Source: an uncultured Clostridia bacterium (lineage in GTDB: Bacteria; Bacillota; Clostridia; Christensenellales; CAG-314). From it: a stretch of DNA of 49,272 bases. Of the stretch, positions 14,566-24,273 are shown in pieces. Location of the stretch: contig CANQCN010000005.1 in NCBI GenBank assembly GCA_947589685.1, positions 1 through 49,272 on the forward strand. The letters run 5' to 3'. The notes under the pieces were generated by a model that ran no database searches, had not been told where the DNA came from, and saw only the letters and a list, made by a program, of their open reading frames with translations. A program made the translations under genes and the position numbers. Positions within the stretch are counted from its first letter, which is position 1, and each line of letters starts with the position of its first letter.

Positions 14566-15672
14566 ATGAAAATCATCGTAAACAGCTTGGATCTCAACGA
14601 CGCGGTAAGCAAGGTAATGAAAGCGTTGTCCGTCAAAGACGTCGCGCCCGTATTGGAATGTATCAAGGTCACAGCGGAAAACGACAAGTTGACCTTGTAC
14701 GCGACGGACAAGGATCTTGCGATAGAACGCACGATAGACGCAAACGTGATAGTGGGCGGAGCTTTTTTGGTGCCGGGCAGAATTTTCGGTGAGTATATCC
14801 GCAACATCGCGGAAAACGGCAGCGATATTTCGCTTGAAATGTCGGACGACAACCGTTTGTTGGTAAGCGCCGCCAACAGCGAATGCAACATCGGCACGTT
14901 GGACGTGGACGACTACCCCGAAACGGAAGAAATCGGCGGAAGCAGCTACTTTGCCATTCAGGAAAGCAACCTAAAAGCGATAATAAACAACGTTATCTTT
15001 TCGGTGGCGACGGACGACAGCCGCCCGATGTTGAAGGGCGTTTACTTCGAAGCAAAGGACTACACGCTTTCTGCTGTGGCGACGGACGGTTACCGCTTTG
15101 CAATGAGCAAAAAGGCGTTGGAAGAACACGTAAGTTACATTTCCGCTACGATCCCGTCCAGAAGCCTTTCGGAATTGGCAAAGCTGCTCAGCGACAGCGA
15201 CAATATCCTTAAAGTGTTTATTGAAAACAATTACATGCTTATTTGCATGGAAAATACCAAATTATCCACGCGCTTGCTTGCGGGACAGTACATCAAGTAC
15301 GACAATATCGTTCCGCGCGATTTTTTGTCCACGCTGTATGTCAACAAGGCTACCTTCGAGCGCGCGCTCAGCACTGCGTCCATTATGTCGCGCAGCGAAA
15401 AGAACAACCTGGTGGTGTTGGATATCGAGGAATACAATATGAATATCTCCTCCACCAGCCAATACGGCACGGCGAAGGAAAACATTACCATTTCGCTGAC
15501 GGGCAAGGACGTGCGCTGCGCCTACAACAGCAAATATATCAACGACTGTTTGAAGGTTATCGACGCCGAAACCATCCGAATGGAATTTGCTCAACACAAC
15601 AGCTGCGTGATAACCATCAAAGACAGCGACGAAGTGTTGTACTTCATACTGCCCGTAAAACAGATCGTTTGA
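14566..15672 (+). CDS. dnaN: DNA polymerase III beta subunit (sliding clamp)
   Basis: The 368-aa protein has the three-domain clamp layout, with VAPVLECIKVTA and YPETEE blocks in the first third, ATDGYRFAMSK in the second and a C-terminus ending ILPVKQIV, close to the usual clamp ending. The ring tethers the polymerase to DNA. ATG 14566 has AAAGGAGAG upstream. It stands alone: neither dnaA upstream nor recF/gyrB downstream is present. The next gene to the right is on the opposite strand. Confidence 0.96.
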   Translation: MKIIVNSLDLNDAVSKVMKALSVKDVAPVLECIKVTAENDKLTLYATDKDLAIERTIDANVIVGGAFLVPGRIFGEYIRNIAENGSDISLEMSDDNRLLVSAANSECNIGTLDVDDYPETEEIGGSSYFAIQESNLKAIINNVIFSVATDDSRPMLKGVYFEAKDYTLSAVATDGYRFAMSKKALEEHVSYISATIPSRSLSELAKLLSDSDNILKVFIENNYMLICMENTKLSTRLLAGQYIKYDNIVPRDFLSTLYVNKATFERALSTASIMSRSEKNNLVVLDIEEYNMNISSTSQYGTAKENITISLTGKDVRCAYNSKYINDCLKVIDAETIRMEFAQHNSCVITIKDSDEVLYFILPVKQIV

Positions 15673-15811
15673 CGCCCCGCGTAAGGCTTGGCTTGCGGCG
15701 CAGGTCCGTGACGGCGGAGTTCGATAGAAAATTATCCGTTTGACCTTGTTGTTTTATTTGGTCGCAGCCCAACATTTATTACGAAACGTAAAATCAATTT
15801 ATAATACAAAA

Positions 15812-15850
15812 CGCCCGCTTCCGATTTGAAACCGTATCGGAGGCGGGCGA
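15812..15850. terminator. Hairpin terminator in the dnaN-rsmG gap
   Basis: CGCCCGC(T)TCCGAT and ATCGGA(G)GCGGGCG form a long stem. The plus strand continues ATCGTTTTG and the minus strand continues TTTTGTATT, so it may serve both sides. The rest of 15673-16145 shows no gene; it holds an ATATACACA box-like match near 15973 and nothing else I can support. Confidence 0.6.
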
Positions 15851-16145
15851 TCGTTTTGAATGAACGTTTGTCGAAAGCGCAAGCAGATATTTGACGAATT
15901 TCGACCCCATATGCGTAAAACATTAAAGTGTCAATACGAAAAAAAGTTTCTGACGCGTTTTTTTTTGTTTTATATACACAATGACAAAAGGCTTGTTTTT
16001 AGTAGATACGCTTGAAAAATTTCGGCGCAACGTTGCGGCTCGACAAATTGCTCGTTTGTTTTTGTGGAAGTTATATCGGTGCAAAGCCTATACTTATTTA
16101 TAGTTTATGCTATCGTATTTTTGCGTCGACAATTATTTAGCGATT

Positions 16146-16808
16146 TCACAAAGGCTGTTTTCTCGGTTTGTTTTGTCCGCGCGGATATTTTTTCGGCGTG
16201 TGAGTTGTCTTGCGAAATACAAGTATAGAGCGGCGACTGCCGTCGTTGAGAGTAAAGTCGTGGTGCGTTTCGAATTGCAGACCGAGCAGCTTGCAGGCGT
16301 TTTCCGCGCTCGGCAATTCGGACGTATCCGTTTTGTAGGCGACGATCGCCCCGCCCGTTCTTATAAGCTGAGCCGTGTATTCCAGCAATATATTTAGCGG
16401 TGCTACGGCGCGCGCCACAGCCACGTCGAACCGCTCGGAATGGGTTTGGGCGAAGTCCTCCGCGCGCTCGTGAAAAAATTGCGCTTCCACGCACAGCTTG
16501 GCGCACAACATTCTGCAAAACTCCACGCGTTTGCCGATACTGTCGACCAAAGTGATCGATATGTCGTTTCGCAACAGTTTCAGCGGAACGGACGGAAACC
16601 CCGCGCCGCAACCTATGTCGCACACGCATGCGCCTTGCGGGATAGCCACAGCGCCCAGCATACTGTCTGCAAAATGCTTGTTGTATATTTCCGTTTTGTC
16701 CGTGATGGCAGTCAAATTGTACTTTTCGTTTTCCGAAAGCAAAAATTCGCAGTAGTCGTCCAACTTTTTGCGCAATTCGCCGTCAATGTGGATATCTATG
16801 TCTTTCAT
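16146..16808 (-). CDS. rsmG: 16S rRNA (guanine-N7) methyltransferase RsmG
   Basis: The 220-aa protein has the SAM-binding loop CDIGCGAGFPSVPLKLL and the AVARAVAPLNILLEY block typical of RsmG/GidB, which methylates G527 of 16S rRNA. ATG 16808 is preferred over a TTG four codons upstream. There is no clear Shine-Dalgarno, so translation may be coupled to mnmG, 69 bp upstream. The C-terminus is basic (KKYPRGQNKPRKQ). It is last in the mnmE-mnmG-rsmG order found near many Firmicute origins. Confidence 0.95.
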   Translation of the reverse strand: MKDIDIHIDGELRKKLDDYCEFLLSENEKYNLTAITDKTEIYNKHFADSMLGAVAIPQGACVCDIGCGAGFPSVPLKLLRNDISITLVDSIGKRVEFCRMLCAKLCVEAQFFHERAEDFAQTHSERFDVAVARAVAPLNILLEYTAQLIRTGGAIVAYKTDTSELPSAENACKLLGLQFETHHDFTLNDGSRRSILVFRKTTHTPKKYPRGQNKPRKQPL

Positions 16809-16876
16809 ACTATAAAACAAATGATTTTTGTATTTTAATTGCCTTACTTGTACAGTTTAAGTTGCTTAGTTGTACA

Positions 16877-18736
16877 TTACCGATTGTGGATATTTTGTGC
16901 AAGATACACTATCAGTATCTGTATGTCGGCGGGCGATACGCCGAGTATTCTGCCCGCTTGACCGAGGTTTTTCGGACGGATCTTGTCCAGCTTTTGGCGC
17001 GCTTCGATACGCAAACCGTCAATTTTCGAGTAGTCGATGTCTTGCGGCAACGGCTTGTTTTCCAGCTTGTTTGCTTGTGCGATAGCTTCGCGCTCCTTTT
17101 CGATGTAGCCGCGGTATTTGCAGTTTAGTTCTATTTGGTACAGCGCGTCTTTGTCTGCACCGACGAAAAATCCGAGCGATTGCACATCCGCGGCGGTGAT
17201 GTTGGTGCGGCGCAATATTTCATCCACCGTCAGACCCGCGCCGCTTATCGGCTCGTTTTTCTTTTCGAACAGCGGGCCGTACGCTTTGGGAGAAACGACG
17301 GTATTCAATTGTTTTTCGCACTGTTCTATTTGCTGTTTTTTGCAAAGATATTTGGCATAGCGCGCGTCGCTTACCAAACCGATCTGACGACCCGATTCGG
17401 TCAATCGCAGATCGGCGTTATCCTGTCTCAGTATCAAACGGTGTTCGGCGCGGCTGGTCATCATTCGGTAGGGTTCTTCGTTTTCTTTGGTGGTGATGTC
17501 GTCGATAAGCACGCCTATGTAACTGTTGTCGCGGCGAAGGATAAACGGCGTTTTGCCGTGAACGTATCTTTCGGCATTTATTCCCGCGACTATGCCTTGT
17601 CCGGCGGCTTCTTCGTAACCGCTTGTGCCGTTTATCTGTCCCGCAAAAAACAAACCGGGCAAATGCTTTGCCATTAGCGTATTGTCCAACTGCGTTGCGT
17701 CGATGCAGTCGTACTCGATAGCGTACGCGTCGCGCATTATTTCGACGTTTTCCAAGCCTTCGATACTGTGATAAATTTGTTCCTGTACGCTTGCGGGCAT
17801 CGAGCTGGACGCGCCTTGCACATAAAATTCGCAGGTATCCTCCGATTCCGGTTCGAGGAATATCTGGTGCCGCTCCTTATCCGCGAAACGAATTACCTTG
17901 TCCTCTATGCTGGGGCAGTAACGCGGACCTACGCCGTTTATCGACCCGTTGTAGATGGGCGCAAGCTCTTTGTTTTCAAGTATTATTCGTTTGGTCTCCC
18001 GCGTGGAATAGGTCAAATAGCAGCTGCGTTTTGCGGCGGGGATGGAGTCGGTAATATAAGAAAACGGGGTTGAGTCCTCCTCGCCGAGCTGCTCTGCGGT
18101 TTTGTTGAGATCTATTGAATCCAATCTGACGCGGGCGGGAGTGCCCGTTTTGAAACGCTTTACGTTGAAGCCGAGCTTTACCAGACTTTGCGTCAGATAT
18201 TTTGCGTTGGCAAAACCGTTTGGACCGCTGTCGCGTATACATTCGCCGACAAGCGTTCGGGAATTGAGATATACCCCGCAGCAAAAAACGACCGCTTTTG
18301 CCGTGTAAACGAGATCGACGGCGGTTTTTACCGTGAAATCACCCTCTTTTCCAAGTTGGACGTCGGTAGCCTCGCCCTGCCTCAAATGCAGATTCGGAGT
18401 GTTCTCCACGGTACGTTTCATATTGATGTGGTAGGCGTTTTTGTCTACCTGGGCGCGCGGAGAATACACCGCGGGTCCTTTACCGCGGTTGAGCATACGC
18501 ATTTGCAGCAAGCTTTTGTCGGCGTTTATCGCCATTTCGCCTCCCAATGCGTCTATTTCTTTGACAATTTGTCCTTTTGCAGTGCCGCCTATGCTCGGAT
18601 TGCACGCCAAAAAAGCCACCGTATCGAGATTTGTGGCGAGTAAAAGGGTGTTGCAGCCCAATCGCGCGGAAGCCAACGCCGCCTCGCAGCCGGCATGTCC
18701 CGCTCCTATAACGATTACGTCGAAATTTTTGTTCAT
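16877..18736 (-). CDS. mnmG: tRNA uridine-5-carboxymethylaminomethyl modification enzyme MnmG
   Basis: The 619-aa FAD enzyme begins with the dinucleotide-binding loop GAGHAGCEAALASARLG and has NPSIGGTAKGQIVKEIDALGG and VGPRYCPSIEDK, all family hallmarks. With MnmE it makes cmnm5U34 in tRNA. ATG 18736 is used; a frame extension of five codons upstream is unlikely. There is no strong Shine-Dalgarno, and a TGA-TAAAAT extended -10-like element ends 5 nt before the ATG, without a good -35 box. mnmE ends 85 bp upstream. Confidence 0.96.
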   Translation of the reverse strand: MNKNFDVIVIGAGHAGCEAALASARLGCNTLLLATNLDTVAFLACNPSIGGTAKGQIVKEIDALGGEMAINADKSLLQMRMLNRGKGPAVYSPRAQVDKNAYHINMKRTVENTPNLHLRQGEATDVQLGKEGDFTVKTAVDLVYTAKAVVFCCGVYLNSRTLVGECIRDSGPNGFANAKYLTQSLVKLGFNVKRFKTGTPARVRLDSIDLNKTAEQLGEEDSTPFSYITDSIPAAKRSCYLTYSTRETKRIILENKELAPIYNGSINGVGPRYCPSIEDKVIRFADKERHQIFLEPESEDTCEFYVQGASSSMPASVQEQIYHSIEGLENVEIMRDAYAIEYDCIDATQLDNTLMAKHLPGLFFAGQINGTSGYEEAAGQGIVAGINAERYVHGKTPFILRRDNSYIGVLIDDITTKENEEPYRMMTSRAEHRLILRQDNADLRLTESGRQIGLVSDARYAKYLCKKQQIEQCEKQLNTVVSPKAYGPLFEKKNEPISGAGLTVDEILRRTNITAADVQSLGFFVGADKDALYQIELNCKYRGYIEKEREAIAQANKLENKPLPQDIDYSKIDGLRIEARQKLDKIRPKNLGQAGRILGVSPADIQILIVYLAQNIHNR

Positions 18737-18821
18737 CTTAAATTTTATCACAGTTTTTTTGTTGTGTATCGTTTTTGTTGTTTTAACTGTACAAGAAAAC
18801 GTCTTGAAATCCCGTTTTGTG

Positions 18822-20120
18822 CTATTTTCCCAAACAAAACTTGCTGTAAATTCTGTTTATCAAGTCCTCGCTGGCGTTGGTTCCCGTGATCTGACCGAGC
18901 GTATCGCGTATACCTCCGATTTCGTTCGCTATCACGTCCAAGGTGGTTTTGTCGCAATCCGCGATCGTTTCCGCAAGCTGTTGCTTTGCTTGTTTGAGGC
19001 AGTCGAGGTGACGTTCGTTGGTAATCAGCAGATCGCTTGTTTCGATGTCGTTTGCGCCGAACATTTCGTAAAGGGTCTCTTTTACTATTTCCACGTCGCC
19101 GTATTTCGCCGAAACGACAAGACTGTCCACGCAGCAAGGTTGATTGTCGAATAGGTCGCTTTTGTTGTAAATGCGCACCTGGGGTCGGATTGTGGGGTAT
19201 ACAGAGCGGTCGTTGGGGTCGTCTGTGACGTGCAACACGACGTCCGCGTTGTCCGCGGCTTTTTTGGCTCGTCTGACTCCCTCGATCTCTATTTCGTTGT
19301 CCGATTCGCGTATGCCCGCAGTATCCACAAAGTTGAAGCGTATATCGCGGTAATTGACGCTTTCGGTAAGAGTGTCTCGCGTTGTCCCTTGTATATCCGA
19401 CACTATCGCGCGATCCGTCCCCAACAAAGCGTTGAGCAAGCTTGATTTTCCCACATTCGGTTTGCCTACTATCGCCACGTCTATGCCGTATTTGGCTACT
19501 TTGCCGAGCGTGGCGGTGGAAAGCAACGCGCTAAGCTCGTCGGATATTTCTTTCAACTGTTTTTTTGCCGATTCGACGGTCGCCCCTTCCAGGTCCTCTT
19601 CCGGATAGTCCAACGTCGCCTCGCATGCGGACGCAATATCCAGCAATTTGTCTTGTAAAGCCACGATACGTTTGCCGAGCTTGTTTTCCAGCAAATTGGC
19701 GCCCGCTTTCGCAGCGGAGACCGTTTCCGCGTCGATCATTTCGATAATGCCCTCGGCATTGGAAAGATTTTGCTTGCCGTTGATAAATGCGCGTTTGCTG
19801 AATTCTCCGTTTTGCGCCATCACCGCGCCGTGCGACAGACATGTTTCGATCACCGCTTGCGCAACGGCGGTTCCGCCGTGACAATGAAACTCTACCGTAT
19901 TTTCTCCCGTGTACGAATGAGGCGCGGAAAAATACACGCACATCGCATGCTCGTCGAAGTGTTCCGTCCGCAGATTGCCCACTTTGAGCATATTGGGTTC
20001 TTTGGGAAAAGGATGAAAAAATTGTTTCGCTATGTCTATTGCGTTGTCGCCGCTCATTCGTATCACGGAAATGGCGGCTCGACCGCGGGCAGTGGACAGC
20101 GCCACAATGGTATTGGACAT
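18822..20120 (-). CDS. mnmE: tRNA modification GTPase MnmE
   Basis: The 432-aa protein has an N-terminal tetrahydrofolate-binding domain (ATARGRAAISVIRMSG-like start), a helical domain and an inserted G domain with G1 GKPNVGKSS, G3 DTAGI and G4 NKSD. It ends with the conserved C-terminal FCLGK whose Cys is catalytic. It is slightly shorter than the usual 450-460 aa. It works with MnmG on tRNA wobble uridine. ATG 20120 has GGGAGG upstream. It is divergent from parA, as in many origin regions. Confidence 0.96.
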   Translation of the reverse strand: MSNTIVALSTARGRAAISVIRMSGDNAIDIAKQFFHPFPKEPNMLKVGNLRTEHFDEHAMCVYFSAPHSYTGENTVEFHCHGGTAVAQAVIETCLSHGAVMAQNGEFSKRAFINGKQNLSNAEGIIEMIDAETVSAAKAGANLLENKLGKRIVALQDKLLDIASACEATLDYPEEDLEGATVESAKKQLKEISDELSALLSTATLGKVAKYGIDVAIVGKPNVGKSSLLNALLGTDRAIVSDIQGTTRDTLTESVNYRDIRFNFVDTAGIRESDNEIEIEGVRRAKKAADNADVVLHVTDDPNDRSVYPTIRPQVRIYNKSDLFDNQPCCVDSLVVSAKYGDVEIVKETLYEMFGANDIETSDLLITNERHLDCLKQAKQQLAETIADCDKTTLDVIANEIGGIRDTLGQITGTNASEDLINRIYSKFCLGK

Positions 20121-20191
20121 ATATTACCTCCCGACAGCAATATTGTATCACGATGCGCCGAACTCGACAACTGCTTTTTGATCATTGCGCG

Positions 20192-20220
20192 TGTTTCACG
20201 GCTTAAAAATTTGTTTCACA
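20192..20220 (+). promoter_or_regulatory. Two parS half-site-like motifs upstream of parA
   Basis: TGTTTCACG (20192-20200) and TGTTTCACA (20212-20220) each match the left half of the parS palindrome and lie 16-44 bp before the parA -35 box. Neither has the right half, so binding by ParB is only a possibility. Confidence 0.3.
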
Positions 20221-20235
20221 AAAAGGCATTTATTG

Positions 20236-20264
20236 TTGAAAATTACAAGATTATATGTTATACT
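20236..20264 (+). promoter_or_regulatory. parA-parB promoter
   Basis: The -35 TTGAAA (20236-20241), 17-bp spacer and -10 TATACT (20259-20264) give a start near 20271 and a leader of about 86 nt. Confidence 0.65.
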
Positions 20265-20356
20265 ATATATGCAGTAATATTCGGTCGAAAAAAAACGACC
20301 TATGCGTAAATGCGACATAACGTCGCAAAAGCCGTATTCTTTTACGAGGTGAAGCT

Positions 20357-21133
20357 ATGGGAAAGATCATTGCTTTTTCAAATCAAAAGGGTGGGGTAGG
20401 AAAAACTACCACCGCCATAAACCTGGCTGCCTATGTTGCGCTGGCGGGAAAGAAAGTGCTTCTTGTGGACTTTGACCCGCAGGGCAATGCCACAAGCGGC
20501 TACGGTTTGGAAAAAAACACGTTGCAAGCGACGGTTTACGACGCGCTTATGGGGGACAGTCCCGCGCAAGACGTGATAATGAAAACGGTTATCGACAACT
20601 TGTGGATAATGCCCAGCAACAGCGATCTTGCGGGAGCCGAAGTCGATCTGGTATCTGTTCCTGCGCGAGAAAGCGCCTTGAAGCATGCGCTTTCGGGCGT
20701 TAAAAACTTATTTGATTACATATTTATCGATTGTCCGCCCAGCCTCGGTTTGTTGACGCTAAACGCCATGGTCGCGTGCGACAGCGTAATTATACCCATT
20801 CAAAGCGAGTTTTTCGCTCTCGAAGGCGTAACGCAGCTGCTCAACACACTCAAAATCGTAAAACAAAGGCTCAATCCGCAAATCGAAATCAACGGAGTGG
20901 TGCTTACAATGTACGATATGCGTACGACGTTGTCCAAGCAGGTCACTGCGGAGATCTACAAATATTTCAGCAACAAAATTTACACCGTGCCGGTCCCGCG
21001 CAACATCAAGCTTGTCGAATCGCCGAGTTTCGGCGTTCCCGTTGTGTTGCACGCACCGCGCTCCAACGGCGCTTTGGCATATCAAGCGCTTGCTAAACAA
21101 TTTTTGGAAAGAGAGGAAAGCATAAATGGCTAA
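20357..21133 (+). CDS. parA: Chromosome-partitioning ATPase ParA (Soj)
   Basis: The 258-aa protein has the deviant Walker A KGGVGKTTTAINLA (residues about 10-23), VDFDPQGNATSG and the Walker B-like IDCPPSLGLL. ParA dimers bind DNA nonspecifically and move ParB-parS complexes; Soj also tunes DnaA. ATG 20357 has ACGAGGTG upstream. parB starts inside its last codons (8-bp overlap). Confidence 0.97.
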   Translation: MGKIIAFSNQKGGVGKTTTAINLAAYVALAGKKVLLVDFDPQGNATSGYGLEKNTLQATVYDALMGDSPAQDVIMKTVIDNLWIMPSNSDLAGAEVDLVSVPARESALKHALSGVKNLFDYIFIDCPPSLGLLTLNAMVACDSVIIPIQSEFFALEGVTQLLNTLKIVKQRLNPQIEINGVVLTMYDMRTTLSKQVTAEIYKYFSNKIYTVPVPRNIKLVESPSFGVPVVLHAPRSNGALAYQALAKQFLEREESING

Positions 21134-22055
21134 CAAAGGATTGGGAAGAGGACTCGCCTCTTTGATGGGATTGAATACGATAGATGACTTTGCGCCGCAA
21201 CAACAGCCCGCGCGTCCCGATCGGGAAGTTCCCGCTGCGGAAGCTGCCGACAACGTTGTCAGGATAGCCTTGACGGATATCGATCCGAACTACGAACAGC
21301 CGCGTAAAAAGTTTGACGAGGCGGCTTTGAAGGAATTGGCAGACAGTATCAAGATGCACGGCGTGATTCAGCCGATCGTTGTTACGCCTATCGGCAAGCG
21401 TTTTATGATAATTGCGGGTGAACGCCGTTTCCGCGCCAGCAAAATGGCGGCGCAAACAGATATTCCCGCTATCATTCGCCATTACACTCCGCAGCAAATA
21501 AAAGAAATAAGCTTGATCGAAAACTTGCAGCGCGAGGATCTTTCTCCCATCGAAGCGGCAAGGGCGATAAAAACTTTGATGACGGAGTTCAATATGACGC
21601 AGGAGGTCGCGGCGGACCGTATCGGCAAAAGCCGTTCTGCCGTTGCCAACACTTTGCGTTTGCTTACCCTCAACGACGACGTCATTTCCCTTATCGAACA
21701 AGGACGTTTGTCCGCGGGACATGCCCGCACGTTGGTGGTCGTTCCGTCCGACCAGCAATTCAAATTGGCTTTGAAGGGCTGCGACAATCAAATGACCGTC
21801 CGCGAAATGGAAAAAATGGTGCGCGAGTTTCTCAATCCGAAACCGGAGACCCCGAAACCCACGATACAGGACAGCAAAGAGCTTGTAAACCTTGTATCCA
21901 ATATGCAGCGCGCTTTTGCTACAAAGGTATCCGCTATCGGTAACGGCAGAAAGGGACGCATTTATATCGATTACTTTACGGCTGACGATCTGGATCGTAT
22001 TTGCAATATGGTGGAAGATTGGATGAGCGACAAGTTTCGTAAAGACAGCGAGTAG
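21126..22055 (+). CDS. parB: Chromosome-partitioning protein ParB (Spo0J)
   Basis: The 309-aa protein has the CTP-binding motif GERRFRASKMA, the ENLQREDLSPIEAA block, and the helix-turn-helix (MTQEVAADRIGKSRSAVANT) that reads parS, followed by a C-terminal dimer domain. Four parS sites lie 0.8-2.2 kb downstream, so ParB should load there and spread. It is co-transcribed with parA. The transcript probably continues to the terminator at 22284-22322. Confidence 0.97.
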   Translation: MANKGLGRGLASLMGLNTIDDFAPQQQPARPDREVPAAEAADNVVRIALTDIDPNYEQPRKKFDEAALKELADSIKMHGVIQPIVVTPIGKRFMIIAGERRFRASKMAAQTDIPAIIRHYTPQQIKEISLIENLQREDLSPIEAARAIKTLMTEFNMTQEVAADRIGKSRSAVANTLRLLTLNDDVISLIEQGRLSAGHARTLVVVPSDQQFKLALKGCDNQMTVREMEKMVREFLNPKPETPKPTIQDSKELVNLVSNMQRAFATKVSAIGNGRKGRIYIDYFTADDLDRICNMVEDWMSDKFRKDSE

Positions 22056-22083
22056 CTTACGAAAAAAAAATAAAGGAAGACCG

Positions 22084-22146
22084 GTGGACTTTAAGGTCTA
22101 TATGGATAGATTTGAAAATGGCATAGAATTAACGGAGCGGCAATAA
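22084..22146 (+). CDS. Tiny ORF after parB (20 aa), possible gene remnant
   Basis: AAAGGAAG at 22074-22081 precedes GTG 22084, which opens a 20-codon frame reading about MDFKVYMDRFENGIELTERQ. The block VYMDRFENGI recalls the start of small DUF3006-type proteins, but the frame stops at once and no continuation was found. It may be a truncated leftover gene or chance. Confidence 0.3.
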   Translation: MDFKVYMDRFENGIELTERQ

Positions 22147-22283
22147 TGTTTCCATTTGGTTAATGAATCCAATGATAGCGCTTTGTTTATTTCAAGGAAA
22201 TAGCTTGGATATTGAAAGCAAATGAATGCGATATGATCTTTTGCTCTACGAAGTTAACGCTTTAAGTCTCATATACAATTTTG

Positions 22284-22322
22284 TTGCGATTTGCCCGATA
22301 TTGAGCAAGTCGCAATTTTTTA
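22284..22322 (+). terminator. parA-parB terminator
   Basis: TTGCGATTTGC (22284-22294) and GCAAGTCGCAA (22305-22315) form an 11-bp stem with one G-U pair, followed by TTTTTTA. Confidence 0.8.
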
Positions 22323-22861
22323 TCTAAATCGTTCTGTTAAAAATGGGTATTGCTTGATTTGGACTGTCGATTGATTGTGTTTTACATATTTGTCCGTTGA
22401 CTTCGATATCATCGTTTTTCTTTTACACTTAGTAATTTTCTTATTCGCAATAATGAACATTGTTCATTTATAATGCAAGAAACGGTATTTAAGTATCGAA
22501 AATTCGAAGTTAAACCGACAAACTGTGCAACAAATTATACTAATTTTGAGCTATTTATCAGAATGCATAATACAAGACGGGGCAATATTTATTGGCAAAT
22601 TTTGCTTATTGTCAATAATTCTGTTTTGTTTTGCTGTAAGAGGAGCTTTGTTCGGTTTTCTCCGTTTAATAAGTTCACATTATCGTAATTTACGCAAATG
22701 ATCGCCAAAAATCATCAATGAATTAGTAAAATAAGTAGAGAAATAAGTGATTTGGGTTCAGATATACCGCACTTTGTGCTTGTTGAAAACGATAATTCTA
22801 TTAATAATCATAATTTATCCGCTTTTTTGTTGTGTGAACAAGATTTTGAGCAAAAAGCAGT

Positions 22862-22877
22862 TGTTTCACGTGAAACG
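22862..22877. other. parS: parS site 1
   Basis: TGTTTCACGTGAAACG matches the ParB/Spo0J site TGTTtCACGTGAAACA with one change in the last base; the inner 14 bp are a perfect palindrome. Confidence 0.93.
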
Positions 22878-23372
22878 GTTTATATTGATAATAAATCAGT
22901 TTATTTGGTTATTCGTTTGATTGGTTATTTGTTTATTTCACACTTCAAAAGCCGATATTTAGCCCTTTTGCTAATTCACCGGTCAGCACTTGGTTTATTA
23001 TCGGCTTATATATGAAATCTTGGCGCCTTTACGGTTAATAAATTGTTGCGACTTACTTTTTATGGCTTGAAAATCGATATTAGAGAGATTTATTTGTTAA
23101 TTTGTTCGTTTGTGAAGCTGCGCTAATATGATTTGTTTATAGATAAATGGGGTTTCTTGGAGCTATTATTCGTTAGATCGGTATTTATATTTGATATTTA
23201 ACCTATTTTAGCCCGTTTATTGCGGCTGCGCTAATTGAAAATGTAAATAATAACTGTTGATTCTACAAAAGATGAGACTTCTATTAGTGACAAGCTCATA
23301 AAAATGGGAATTTCTTCATCATTTGAGAAATTAACGGGAATATGCAAATCAAAATTTTAGTATTGTGTTTCT

Positions 23373-23388
23373 TGTTTCACGTGAAACA
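23373..23388. other. parS: parS site 2
   Basis: TGTTTCACGTGAAACA is a perfect 16-bp parS palindrome, 511 bp after site 1. Confidence 0.96.
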
Positions 23389-23932
23389 TTGCTGCGAAGA
23401 TTGGCAAAACGTTAGCGTAGGGGTTTTGTCGGCTTTTTTAACTTAGAAAAACGAAATTTGGGAACTTGCGAGCTGTTTATATCAATTTGTCGTAAAATGT
23501 GCCTAAAAAATAGGTCGATTTTAACAGAATGAGCTTGTTTTGGGTCGGGAATTTTTAAATTTAGATGTCAAAAATTCTGCCAGAAAGCCTCTTTTAACCA
23601 GCTTTTATAACATAATTTTTCGCGCAAAACGTTATGATTTTTGCAGTTTTTAAAATAAATAATTGGTTTTCCTCAACAGAAAAACAAGCCGTATTGTATT
23701 GTGTCTTTTATTTTTATTGATTTGTTTCGTCTGTCGTATGTTACGTTTGAAGGTCGGATCGAGGCGTCGAGTCTGGCGTGTTTGAACTTTGGTCGAAATG
23801 CAACAGGCGACAATGGTCTGACTGTTTTTATGTTTTAACTATATCTTTTTTTGGTGTTCATCGATCGTTGAAGCTTGTTTTATTAGAAAAAGGACTTTTC
23901 CGTCAGCCTGGAGTAGCTTAGCATATAGAAAG

Positions 23933-23948
23933 TGTTTCACGTGAAACA
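23933..23948. other. parS: parS site 3
   Basis: TGTTTCACGTGAAACA is a perfect 16-bp parS palindrome, 560 bp after site 2. Confidence 0.96.
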
Positions 23949-24257
23949 ATAAAATATTGATATTTTCCCACAATAATTGTGTTACTACTTAGTTTTTATT
24001 ATTTTTAATGCAAAAAACGCATAAACATCAATAATATTTCCAATTTTTGTTCAATTTTGTGAGGCGCATAAGCTAAATTAATTGTGTTTTTTTGAACATT
24101 CCCTCTTAAATTCGAAATATTGGATAAAAAAAATCAATATCGTGATTTGAGTCATATTCGAAGTGTTTTTTACTAACTATTCATTTTTTTTATCAATGTA
24201 ATGGTCGGGTGCCAAGTTCTTTTGATGTCTTTGTTAGATTCTATTGTGTCTTTTATT

Positions 24258-24273
24258 TGTTTCACGTGAAACA
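24258..24273. other. parS: parS site 4
   Basis: This is a perfect 16-bp parS palindrome inside a longer 22-bp palindrome (24255-24276), 325 bp after site 3. Confidence 0.96.

Noticed and set aside
20601-20609. Perfect DnaA box (TTATCCACA on the minus strand) inside parA as origin
   Set aside because: It is a single site inside a coding region with no neighbouring boxes. A second isolated match (11507-11515 in yidC) shows that single sites occur by chance.
22473-23015. Two frames of 71 and 87 codons in the AT-rich tract
   Set aside because: No Shine-Dalgarno, composition identical to the surrounding non-coding DNA, and one reads straight through parS site 1.
23240-23360. Open stretch reading ITVDSTKDETSISDKLIKMG, possible gene relic
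   Set aside because: It has no start codon or flanking continuation; it is too short to separate from chance.
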